Assembly (NCBI GenBank): GCA_006503535.1
Contig: QYRS01000004.1
Span: 2,108,001-2,172,000, forward strand
DNA: 64,000 nucleotides
Source: Arthrinium phaeospermum
Taxonomy: Eukaryota > Ascomycota > Sordariomycetes > Amphisphaeriales > Apiosporaceae
Reading direction: 5' to 3'
Positions 43,932 to 53,307 of this stretch are shown piece by piece. Both the position numbers and the translations under genes were made by a program. The notes below the pieces were generated by a model, which was not told the origin of the DNA, searched no databases, and was given only the letters and a program-made list of their open reading frames with translations. How positions within the stretch are numbered: position 1 is the first letter of the stretch; each line of letters begins with the position of its first letter.

Positions 43932-45325
43932 CTAAAACTGGCTTTCCATCTTGGTATTCATCAACATGTTTCTGATGTTGTTTCGCGCACTCCACATGAT
44001 GTTCTCCGATGTGCCCTTCTCGCGTATTCTCTGGCTTTCGTCTCCATGGTCTACAATGTCGCTCTCAGCACCGATCAGCCCTTTGGGCCGGTGGTGGAAG
44101 AAGACAGGAGGTGTGACTGTAAGGCACTTTGCGTTCAGCCCTGTGGGATCCCCTTTCCTCGAGCCCCCATTCCGGCAAAAGGTCCCCAAGGCGTTGTCAA
44201 AGTTGGCATCCAACCGATCTACCGAGAGATCAAACAGCACCTTCTGGGCGCCTCTTCGTGTAAGAGCGTAGGCGAAACTGCAGATGGGTGCGCCGGTCAC
44301 GTGAACCCATCGAGTGAACTCAGGGTAGCTCTTGAAGTCAACCAGACCGGTGATCTTGTCGAGTGGTGGTACCGTCTTGTCGTCCTTAATGACAAATTTG
44401 GGATACAGAGGTTCCCCTTTGTTTTCGTCCAACTGTTCCGGGAAGATCTCACCACAGTGACCTAGCCAGAGAAGATCCCAGCCGTCTCCATATGGTGAAA
44501 TTGGGTTCGAGCCCGAACCAAGAAGCGTACGGGTACCTTTGGCCACAGTCTCGAGTTGTGACTGGAGTCTCACATCCCTGTGTGACCAAGTCAGTGACCA
44601 AGTCAGAAAGAGCGATATCCATGCCAAGAGCCGTACTTACCAGTCCATATCGTCTTCCATTATCAAGGCACTATCCAAATCCTCTTCGACGATTCTACCA
44701 TACCGCATGTCAGTATCCGAACATTTCAAGTCAATGCACAGCAATGACGGGGTTTTCTCCACTGCCCAGATCAATGTCCGTATTGTGCTGTCAAAGTGCG
44801 CTGGCGCAGAAAAGCTTACCTTCTTACTGCGTTCAAATGGCTCCTCCAACTGCCTAGGTAGGTATTTGGCAGGTTGTCTCTGTTCTTTCCAAAGGGTATA
44901 GCCTTATCCGGGACGGCTTCACCTTTCACACCATCAATAAACTCCAGCTTGAATCCCGTCAGAGAGCTTGTTAGGGTCATGGCATCGCGCTTATCGGTTC
45001 GCTCGGGGAGCCCTATGACAAAAACCTTGGAGAACCCCAATGTGCTGTTCGTAACTCGATTGATGTTGGCAGGGCTCGATTGCCCGTGGTAGTCGGGGCC
45101 GAATGACTGTCCGGAGGAAGCAGGAGCGGGAGTTGAGCTTGAAGGCGAGTACGTTTGGCGCTGGTACTCGCTGCTTCTAGCAGGCGCCCAAAGTAGGAAA
45201 AGAAGGGCGAGAACGAATGTCGCGATGCCGAGGCCGATCTGCCTCATTCGCAAAGACTGGGCCATTTTTGGCGAAAGAAGAGCCATCCAGGCGGAAAAGC
45301 CCTTTGTTTTTTCGCTGAACGGCAT
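43932..45325 (-). CDS. Glycosyltransferase family 25 (LPS-biosynthesis-like), type II membrane protein
   Basis: Three exons on the minus strand (45325-44820, 44694-44641, 44577-43932), 401 aa. A TM anchor (about 31-50, GLGIATFVLALLFLLWAP) is followed by a Ser/Pro-rich stem and a GT25 domain. The domain starts FSKVFVIGLPERTDKRDAM, continues with NTYLGSWRSHLNAVRR, and has the acidic motif LIMEDDMDW on the 54-bp middle exon, then DGWDLLWLGHCGE and YALTRRGAQKVL. A later ATG at 45265 would start just before the anchor and is equally possible. Family members transfer sugars in the Golgi or on cell-surface glycans; the acceptor is unknown. The DD pair in EDDMDW likely binds the metal and nucleotide sugar. 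Confidence 0.9.
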
Positions 45326-45874
45326 GGCCGGGTCATATACCTTTCTACGCGCTCGCTTTTTGGGGCGGTAGATGGATGTGACAAGCCACCAAGAAACCCC
45401 GGTCCATTATTTAACCTCAGGCAGCGAAATGGGGTACTGTGCTCGTTGACGCTGGACCCCAATGGTTAACGCTGCCATACCAAACGTCAGGAACCAACAT
45501 AATTGCTCAAACTCATGCGTTTAGTTGGTTCCATGCAGGGGTAAGTCGCATCGGATTGGTTCGTTGGAAGGCACTTACATACTACTAGACTGCCACCCAT
45601 CCCGTTGGGTCGTCGGTGCGACCCTGGGAATCGCTACCCCCCTGTCAAGTACATTCCTGCAGTCTCCCTCTTCCCGGCCCGGACTTCAGCTCACACTTGA
45701 GGCTCGGATTCGAGTTCGACTGGTTGTGATAAGAAAAACATGGCCACATAGCACCCATTCCTTCTTACATACCACTCAGTGTTAAGCTGCACTGGTTTCC
45801 ATGATATAAGCCATGCATTTTACACGGGCTCTAAACCCATTCGTGGACAGGTAATTTGGTTGCCAGCCTTAACG
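45326..45874. other. Divergent intergenic region
   Basis: About 550 bp between the divergent starts of the GT25 and membrane-protein genes. No gene seen; no strong shared motif noticed. Confidence 0.45.
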
Positions 45875-46657
45875 ATGCGTTTGGTACCTTTGTTGCTCCT
45901 TTTGGGGGCGCTCTGTGAGTTCTCATGTCAGATTGGCTTAGCCAGGCCATCTTATGTTGTGCCCGTGAAGAGCGGGAGCTATGGCTCGAACATGGTGTGG
46001 AAGATATGTGATGTGGAGAGGATCGTGTTTGATACGCCATGGCCCGAGTATGGAGTCGGGATGTGGCAACAGTCGCTTGTTGCCGAAGTGGCTCTGTTGG
46101 CTTCGAAGCCCGTCCACCAGCGTGAGACCCCTACGGGAACAGCTTCACGGCTACGTTGTGTACTATCTTGATCCCCCCCTCAAGGACTTGTGGCCAAGAG
46201 CTGCTTCAAGTGATCCATTGGACTGGTACCACGGATCAATTTGATGTCAACGACTCGCGAGTCTTCTTCTTTTGGTTGAAGGGAGTTCGCGACTCAAGAC
46301 AGGAAGCCAGCTTCTCAGAGCCCAGCTTTCTTTGACATCACCGAGAAGCATGTAGAAGCCAGCCCGGTGCATACTCAGTGCCCCAGAGGTAGTAACAGCG
46401 AAGCTTTTTTGACCTCTTCCACCACGTCTGGTATTCTGATCAAACAGTCTACAGCAGCCTTCAACAATGAGCCATCGAATGCGGCTCCAGATTAACGTTC
46501 ATCAGACCAGCAACCATCGGGTCTTTCCATTGGCGCTACGGCCGGTATAAGCGTAGGCTTTGGTGCAATTGCTATTGCCGCTATGGCTTGCGCGTTCATG
46601 ATGTTTCTGGATCACAAAAAAGGGGAGAGAACCCCAGGACCAAGGTCTGGTGTATAA
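45875..46657 (+). pseudogene. Secreted/single-pass membrane protein gene with an apparent 1-nt frameshift
   Basis: Exons read as 45875-46121, 46199-46430 and 46506-46657. A signal peptide (MRLVPLLLLLGALCEFSCQ) leads into MVWKICDVERIVFDTPWPEY and MWQQSLVAE; after intron 1 comes FDVNDSRVFFFWLKG. This resembles a fungal surface protein family with WKVCDVxxI, LWQQSLV and FFFWL blocks. The last exon codes a TM helix (GISVGFGAIAIAAMACAFMMF) and short basic tail. Intron 2 removes an in-frame TAA. Exon 2 is one nucleotide too long: near 46326-46333 (CTTTCTTT) the frame shifts from FFFWLKG to FFDITEK, which would be continuous with one T fewer. It may be a young pseudogene, a strain-specific null or a sequencing error. 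Confidence 0.6.
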
Positions 46658-48680
46658 TCGAACCCACGCTCCCGGATCTAACACAGCAGCAACATCATCA
46701 GAAGCAGCAATCGTGGTGCTACCCCCAACAGCACGGAATGGCAGATATTTTTGCAACCAATGGACCACCGTGGACGTCCGCGCCGTACGGACCGCTCCCC
46801 CGGACTGTACATAAGTTGGCAGAAGACACAACGTATAGCTCAGAACTCTCGGCTGATAAAGGCTGGGCTCATAGTCCAACTCCGGTTACCCAACGATGAT
46901 CGGTCGCGGGCTGATGGATACTCAAGTGACAAGTGTTTGCTTGAAACTTATGACAATGGAAGTTGAGATTATCGTATTCTCTGGATCGCGGGAACTGTAT
47001 GGCCTCTATGTACAGGTTGCCTCGGCTCCATGTAATATAAATCACTGAATAGGCATTGATATGGGGTGGGCAATCGTCCGCAGAGTCTCCGTAGTGCCTG
47101 TCCCGCTGTTGCATGCATAAAATAACGACGCAAACAATAGACTTCCCTTGCATCCTCAAGCGGTTGCAGGTTATTCGGGAGACCCTGCCTGGAGCTGACC
47201 CTTTGATGCAAACAGAGCACTTTGCGTACTTCCTGCACTATTTGCCGCTGTCACATTTGCTACAAGTCAACAGCCATGCTAGCCCATTCCTGTGGGTAAG
47301 GGCGGAACAAGGGCTCCTGTCATCGGTACATGAAACCGTTTGCGCCTTGAAGTTGGCGGCAATGAATGCTGGGCTCAGGGGACGATCATGGCCATCACTA
47401 TGGATGTGACATGCTGGGCTGCATCTCGTTATCAAGGTCAGTTCGCTGCTTGGCCTCGACCACGATAGAGCCCGGTAAGGCAACCAGCTAGGATATGAAA
47501 CTTTTGGGCAGTCAGTAGTCAGTATCAAACGGGTTGTCAAACATGACACAGACTCCTGAGTTACTTCCAAGATGCTATCCATCGTCTTTGAAGTAACAAC
47601 TAACTCTCGTGAGAGCTTCAGGACGGGTTATTTTCCGAAAACATCTCCCATCTGTAGAGGGCGCCTCCTATGTAGACCTCGCTACTCCTGGATGGTGACT
47701 CCCCTCTCCCTCACCTTGGTACACACTAGCATCTCTTATACAAAAAGAAATGGCCATACTGAAATTGATACTGTCGGTAAATGAGCGGCCAAGCTCTTGA
47801 AAATGTGACTAAGGGAACACTTGGAAGTGTGACTTTTTCTATGTTTTCGCAAGCCATCATTTCGGGATCCGTAGCTGTCGCCAAGACTACGAGAACGGTT
47901 CGGGTAGTTATCTCTAACCGAGTTTCCGACGAAAAGTGATTATCAGAGGCATCATGGGAATGATGTGACAGCCAAATGCGTGCCCTTGCCTTCATGGCAA
48001 TCAAGGTCATAGACCGATGAATTGGTTCATGAGGCAAGAGGAAGACACTTACATGACTTAGGCAGAGACGGACTAAACCTACTAGCAATTGGCCAATCAA
48101 AACAGGCTGATTGTCTTCAATCAGCATGTGGAGTTAAAACGGGGTCCCAAAGCCTTGTCCCAATTAACCCCGAGCATTTTGCAGAGGCCTGGGTCGGCCC
48201 TTGGACCCGGGATTGGACGCTCTAGAAAAAATATGTCGCCGTCATGAGAGAGCGACTTTCTGCGATGAGGCAATCTAGTCCATGACAATTGAGATATTCT
48301 TAACGGATTCTCGTCTCTCCCTAGCTTATCGGGGTGTCTCGTGTGCTTGCGCCACGCCACCTGGTCTTTGTATTATATTCTTTATCGTCTTCTCTTCTCC
48401 GCGATCGCCTCTGCCTGTTTTTTTTTACCATTCCGATGTTGGGGGCTCCCGTTTTAACGACAACCTAATCAACCACCGCGAGCCGATGCGGTTCCGAGCC
48501 CTGATGACCAGGACATGACAATTCCCAATCCGTCGCCTCCCGTTCTTCAATCTGTCTTCCCACATTTTTCGACAGCCGCTTTCGCGGGCTCCAGCGCGAA
48601 TACCTCACATAGCACCACGATGGAACCGCGATAACGTCTCCGTGGGCCGGGGGGCCTCCAAGCACCTCACTGCAGCTGCC
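46658..48680. other. Gene-free interval
   Basis: About 2 kb with no recognisable gene. The longest frame (133 codons, minus, 47726-48127) has no domain. The right end holds the promoter of the reductase-like gene, including a CT-rich stretch near 48390-48440. Confidence 0.5.
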
Positions 48681-50144
48681 ATGCCCATCCAGGGCCTGTC
48701 TTCTCGACATGAGGCGTTCCATTTAGATCCGCCACTGTATCACGCCCCGAGCCTGAAACAGACAAATCTCTCCTCCAAGCCTCGAGCAAAAGAAAACCCG
48801 TTCGACGTCCCTTTTTACCGAGCGCCTCCAGAAAATGCGTCGGCCAGACCAGTGCGCACCACGCAGGTGCCCTTCACGACGGACCTGGGCTCGGCTACCT
48901 ATCAGAAAGCTGTAGAGTCCCTGAACTTATCAGATCACGTTCATGTGCTCGGTTTCAACCGAGAGGCTCGCTACTTGATGCACTGCTTGTCGAATGCCCC
49001 CGGTGTGCCTCCTCCGCAGCTTTTACTCCAGCACCCCGACCCAATTACAGCTTGGGGGAATGAAGGCCGAAAGCTGGTAATGCAAAATGCAGACGGGGCG
49101 GTCACAGAGACCGAGATTCAGAAGCCGTACTATGTTGGACATCGGCGTACGGCTGCCACGGTTGGACTAGCAAAAGTTGGGCCTATCCAGAACCTGGTGA
49201 TCACCGATTCCGTTGGGGTACGGTCATGCCTAGCCCGCAATAATTTTCTCATCAACCATGAAACGACTATCTGCTTGATAGGCGAGGGGTTGGGTGTTAT
49301 GGAACACCTGAATGAAACCGTCTTTCAGGACCCAGATACGAGGCCAACCTACGTTCTCGGCACCATGAGCCAAAAGCTCTCTAGGTATAATGCGGAACCG
49401 AAGACTTTCTCGGTGACATTGAGGCGCCCTGGGCGGCTGTGTCTCACAGGCATACCTCGAGAACATCTTGCAGAAGATGCCGATCCACCCATAGATGTCA
49501 GTAACTGGCCAGCAGTGGTTGCTAAGACACGAACTCAACATCTGGCCAAGCTCCTTTCCGGCGCCCCAGATCTCAATGTATCACCCATGGCGTTGGATAA
49601 CTTTTTGCGCCAGAAGTTACCAGGGATGGTGTTTGCTACGGTAACCAACAGTATTTCGGCTGCTTTGGGACTCACTTATGCTGGCATTTTAAGCAGCCCT
49701 TCTGCGCGAGGGCTGTGGCACGAACTCACAGACGAGTTGGTGTACATAGTTGCTTCGATGCCCGAGCTCCAGGAAAGCCCCGAGGTAATTTCCTACTTCA
49801 CGGGGAGAAACTTTAGGCAGCGAGCCTTCGAACTTCTAAAGAGGCATGATGGCACCAGCCCTTGGGTCAAGTTACTTCGAGATGGACACCGAGTGCCAAT
49901 GACTCAGTTCAATGGCTATTTCGCTCGGATAGCTGAGAAGACAGGAGCGCGGAGGGAGGTGTTAGAAACGATAACGGCCATCGTCGAGGCCAGAAAACAA
50001 GCTAAAGATGAAGAGATTCAGCTGGATATACCCATGTATCGCTCGCCATATATGATGGACAGTGATAAGGTCACTGCCGAAGGCGAGCCAGGAGAGCCTA
50101 CACGGCTTGTATATATAAATGGGAAACCACGGCACAAAGCTTAG
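48681..50144 (+). CDS. Ketopantoate reductase (ApbA/PanE)-like protein
   Basis: Single exon, 487 aa from the ATG at 48681 (the frame is open further upstream without an in-frame ATG). The N-terminal 80 residues are polar and unconserved. The Rossmann half starts HVHVLGFNREARYLMHCL, with a GFN variant of the GxG motif. The middle has NLVITDSVGV, TTICLIGEGLGVMEHL and PTYVLGTMSQKL. The C-terminal half is the helical ApbA_C domain (VFATVTNSISAALGLTYAGI, NGYFARIAEKTG). In a true 2-dehydropantoate 2-reductase the first motif is GxGxxG, so NADPH binding may be altered here. Fungal proteins of this type are often compared with yeast Cbs2, a mitochondrial translation factor, so catalysis is not certain. 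Confidence 0.82.
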   Translation: MPIQGLSSRHEAFHLDPPLYHAPSLKQTNLSSKPRAKENPFDVPFYRAPPENASARPVRTTQVPFTTDLGSATYQKAVESLNLSDHVHVLGFNREARYLMHCLSNAPGVPPPQLLLQHPDPITAWGNEGRKLVMQNADGAVTETEIQKPYYVGHRRTAATVGLAKVGPIQNLVITDSVGVRSCLARNNFLINHETTICLIGEGLGVMEHLNETVFQDPDTRPTYVLGTMSQKLSRYNAEPKTFSVTLRRPGRLCLTGIPREHLAEDADPPIDVSNWPAVVAKTRTQHLAKLLSGAPDLNVSPMALDNFLRQKLPGMVFATVTNSISAALGLTYAGILSSPSARGLWHELTDELVYIVASMPELQESPEVISYFTGRNFRQRAFELLKRHDGTSPWVKLLRDGHRVPMTQFNGYFARIAEKTGARREVLETITAIVEARKQAKDEEIQLDIPMYRSPYMMDSDKVTAEGEPGEPTRLVYINGKPRHKA

Positions 50145-50513
50145 AGGATAGAAAAAACAAAGATACCAAGCCCAGACTTACTGGGAAATTCAAAACAGTA
50201 AAATGTACGATGTTTCTCTGATTAAAGATCGCAGTGATTGTGACTATGGAGAGCATAATGGGTGATCAGCTATGCGTAGACTCGTTATGGTTGCAATCCC
50301 AAGGAATCTATTGCTGCAATTATTGCTGCAATTGGTCAGGTTGCCATCCATTAATGTAGGCAATGGCAGCATCGCCGTGTCATCAATCCTGGTCGCTCCA
50401 ACCCCACCATAACTTTTTCTCCAAGCACCTAGGATTAGGTAGCTAGCTGCCCGTACGATTTCCGACCCAAAATCGCAAATCAACCTGCAAGACTACACAC
50501 ATCACAAGCAAAA
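50145..50513. other. Intergenic region
   Basis: About 370 bp between two + strand genes, with a short direct repeat (TATTGCTGCAATTATTGCTGCAATT, about 50308-50333). No gene seen. Confidence 0.5.
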
Positions 50514-51139
50514 ATGGCCGACGCAGAGTTAGAAGCTGTAAGTCTACCCAAACCTGGCGTGCATCGCGGCGTATCATGTGCTAACGCGTTTCCTGGCCGT
50601 AGATCCGAAAGGCTCGCCTTGAGCAGCTCAAGGCGCAAAGCGGGGCAGGTGGCAGTAAGAGCGGCGGCGGCGGCGGCGGCGGCTCTGGTGGCCAACAGGG
50701 AGGAGGACAAGAGCAAAAACAGTAAGTTTTGTCTGTCTCGATTATTGGGCATGGCCATCTTCGACGTGCAGTTACCGCGGGCGATTTGCTTCCTCGCATC
50801 GCGCATGCCTTTCTTGAGGAGCAACCTGCTGATGCCTATTACGTGTGTCGCATTAGAGCCGAGGCCGAAGCCGCCCGACAGTCCATCCTGAACCAGATCC
50901 TGCACCCCGAAGCCGCGGACCGCCTCGGCCGCATCCGGCTGGTCAAGGAGTCGCGCGCCACCGATGTCGAGAACCGTCTGATCATGCTGGCGCAGACGGG
51001 CCAGCTGCGGGCCAAGGTGACCGAGGAGCAGCTCAAGGACTTGCTCAACGCCGTGGCCGACACGCGGGAGGAGGAGAAGATTGTCGTGTCGCGGCGCAAG
51101 GGCTGGGATGACGACGACGATGACTTGTTCGACTTATAA
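50514..51139 (+). CDS. PDCD5-family DNA-binding protein (TFAR19-like)
   Basis: Three exons (50514-50537, 50603-50721, 50857-51139), 141 aa. The first exon has just 8 codons. The N-terminus MADAELEAIRKARLEQLKAQ is typical of PDCD5. It is followed by a glycine-rich run (about 21-45) coded by GGC repeats, then RQSILNQILHPEAADRLGRI, VENRLIMLAQTGQLRAKV and an acidic end (WDDDDDDLFDL), the usual finish. PDCD5 folds as a triple-helix bundle; in animals it binds Tip60 and the CCT chaperonin, while the fungal role is less known. The second intron (135 bp) happens to stay open in one frame, which could mislead gene prediction. Confidence 0.92.
50661..50683 (+). repeat. GGC microsatellite in the PDCD5 gene
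   Basis: Seven uninterrupted GGC triplets inside exon 2 code part of a poly-glycine tract. Triplet repeats of this kind can change length between strains. Confidence 0.85.
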
Positions 51140-51462
51140 AGGGGGTGCGAAGCAGAAGTTCTGACACAATCTCGTCCATTCATACTACACGCGCGTGATA
51201 GCGCGAGGGAGCCAAAAAAGAAAATTGCCGATGACGTCTCTGGGGTCGAGCGAGTGCATACAGAGACGCTCTACTGATTGATACCATATGGAATTCATTG
51301 CGTTAATACAAGGAGTATTAATGGATCACGCTGGATGCCTGGCTGCCGATTGATAGTAATACATGTGTGTGTCGTATACACGTAAACCCATCGTACAAGT
51401 TCCTCTAAACTCGCCCGAATAAGGGTCTGTCAACAAATCGTGTTTGCTTGTTCACTACCCGC
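51140..51462. other. Convergent 3' intergenic region
   Basis: About 320 bp between the ends of the PDCD5 and COQ4 genes. No gene seen. Confidence 0.5.
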
Positions 51463-52482
51463 CTAGCTTCCAGCCACCGCCGCGCCCGCCATGCCCTGCT
51501 TCTGCTTCCGCCTCTCCTCGCGCTCGCGCTTGCGGATGTCGCGCAGGTCGGGCGGCTGCTCGATGCCCAGCCGGCGGCGGAGGTCCTGGACGTCCGTCTC
51601 CATCTCCTCCTCCCAGTAGATGTTGATGACCTCGTCGCTGCGCAGGCCGTTGCGGAGGGCCCAGGGCCCGTAGACGTCCCAGAAGCGGCGGCGCTCGCTC
51701 TTCTTGAGGGTGGCGACGGCGAGCAGGGCGAAGCCCGTCATGGGCAGCATGGTGTTGGCGAACTCGAAGGCCTTGAGGGCGACCTCGCCCTCGCGCACGA
51801 CCGGCAGCCCCGTCAGCGCGTGGTAGAAGTCGTGGCTCTCGCGGTACCGCTGCATCACGTACGCGCACTCCTCGTCGTCGATGTAGCGCACCGCGGACCG
51901 CGTGTCGGGCGACACCCCTTCCCGGTCCAGCCACGCCACGTACGTCCCGCCCACCGTGTTCGGGGGCAGGGCCCGCAGCCGCGGCAGGTCGAGCGAGCTG
52001 GACGTGATGCGCGGCCGGTCCCGCAGGATCCGCCGCCCCGTCGCCGAGGCCAGCATCGCCCGGTGCAGCCGGTGGATGAAGTAGGGGGTCGCCGTCGCCT
52101 CGCCGCACACCGCGATCAGGTCCCCGCGGTACGGGTTCGCCAGCGACAGGACGCCGGAGCCCAGCGCGAGGGCCGCGCGCTCGATGCGGGTGAGGGGCAC
52201 ATGGCCCGGGTAGTTGGGCGGCGGGCGGTTGAGGACGGAGAAGGCTCGGGCAGTCTGCTGTCGAGTCCGAGGGTGTGGCATGGAACAGTTGTTGGTTGCC
52301 AATGTCGACAATGATGACGACGATGTGGATGTGTTTGCGGTGATTATCGAGGTTACGATTGCGAGCTGGGCATTACTCGGTCGTGCGGCAACGGGTCGCC
52401 GGAGGAGGCAACGCACCGAGCTTGCAACTGGGGTCTTCATCTTGACTTGCTTGCCTGCAGCTTCGGGCTCGAACGTATGCAC
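51463..52482 (-). CDS. COQ4: Ubiquinone biosynthesis protein Coq4, mitochondrial
   Basis: Single exon on the minus strand, 339 aa. The first 80 residues are basic, rich in Ser, Thr and Ala with few acids, and read as a mitochondrial presequence; a second ATG at 52440 ([15 protein letters not shown]) is an equally good start. The conserved core begins [17 protein letters not shown]. It contains [23 protein letters not shown] and the zinc-site motif [17 protein letters not shown] (the HDxxH plus downstream Glu pattern). The C-terminus has [20 protein letters not shown]. Coq4 organises the CoQ synthome on the inner membrane and has been linked to removal of the C1 carboxyl of the quinone head group. 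Confidence 0.94.
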   Translation of the reverse strand: MHTFEPEAAGKQVKMKTPVASSVRCLLRRPVAARPSNAQLAIVTSIITANTSTSSSSLSTLATNNCSMPHPRTRQQTARAFSVLNRPPPNYPGHVPLTRIERAALALGSGVLSLANPYRGDLIAVCGEATATPYFIHRLHRAMLASATGRRILRDRPRITSSSLDLPRLRALPPNTVGGTYVAWLDREGVSPDTRSAVRYIDDEECAYVMQRYRESHDFYHALTGLPVVREGEVALKAFEFANTMLPMTGFALLAVATLKKSERRRFWDVYGPWALRNGLRSDEVINIYWEEEMETDVQDLRRRLGIEQPPDLRDIRKREREERRKQKQGMAGAAVAGS

Positions 52483-53307
52483 GCAAGTCTAAAGAGCTCT
52501 TTTTGCCGAGCAGTTAAGAGAATGTCTGAAGCTGTTCGACCGTCGTAAGACCATCGTCTGTTCTGTTCATGTTGCGTTCGTACAACAATTCCTTATCTTA
52601 TCGCGGCGCCCGCTCGATTGCCATCGGACCCGTCTGAGTCTCCGGCGTTGGAGCTATGGCAAACCCCGTGAAAGTAACACAATCTCGCCATGCCTGACCG
52701 AACGATCTACGGCGGTTCCGTTATATTCGGGTCTAGGTTTGTGTGGGGGTTCCTTCAACCAAAACTGGCAACCAACATATGTAACCTCTCCTCGGCTTGA
52801 TTGGCGGTTTGGTTGTACCCCAGACCAGGCCGGCGGTATTGGCGCCGCTGACCAGAGCATCCATCGTTCCCAGGCAAGTATCATATTCTTGTCAAGACAT
52901 GCGTACATATGTTATTACGATAGCACAGTTCTTGCCTGCCTCTACGGTAGGCGCCCTTCCGGCCATTCCAGAGACACCCTATATATGGCTAGCTTCATAG
53001 TAATCTAAATATAGCTACCTATTTATGAATCGTTAGTTTGGGCTATAGAGCGTACTTGTATCTGTGTGTAGTCTCCCACTGACATCCCTTTTCTTTGACC
53101 ATCCATTACAATTGCTTTGTAGCACTAGTCCCCATCTTACAAGGCGCAGCTTCCTGCAACCCCACCCAGGCTTACATACAAATTCTTGAATTATTTTGAA
53201 TATGTTCCAATGTTACGTCTTCCTTATCCGTCCTGTAGGTGGAACTTGGGGTATCCTAAGTACCTAGAGCCTAGGTAGGCAGCAGCGAGCCTCGCCAGAA
53301 CCACACA
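52483..53307. other. Divergent intergenic region
   Basis: About 825 bp between the divergent starts of the COQ4 and HET genes. It includes a CCTAGGTAGG-type palindromic cluster near 53260-53280 of a kind common in fungal intergenic DNA. No gene seen. Confidence 0.45.

Noticed and set aside
44500..44525. Possible second tRNA (GGTTCGAGCCCGAACC-like) in the GT25 gene
   Set aside because: Only a T-arm-like string; no acceptor or anticodon stem fits around it, and it lies inside a coding exon.
46486..46500. In-frame TAA in the membrane-protein gene as proof of RIP damage
   Set aside because: A well-formed 75-bp intron (46431-46505) with a suitable branch site removes it, so the stop is not evidence of mutation.
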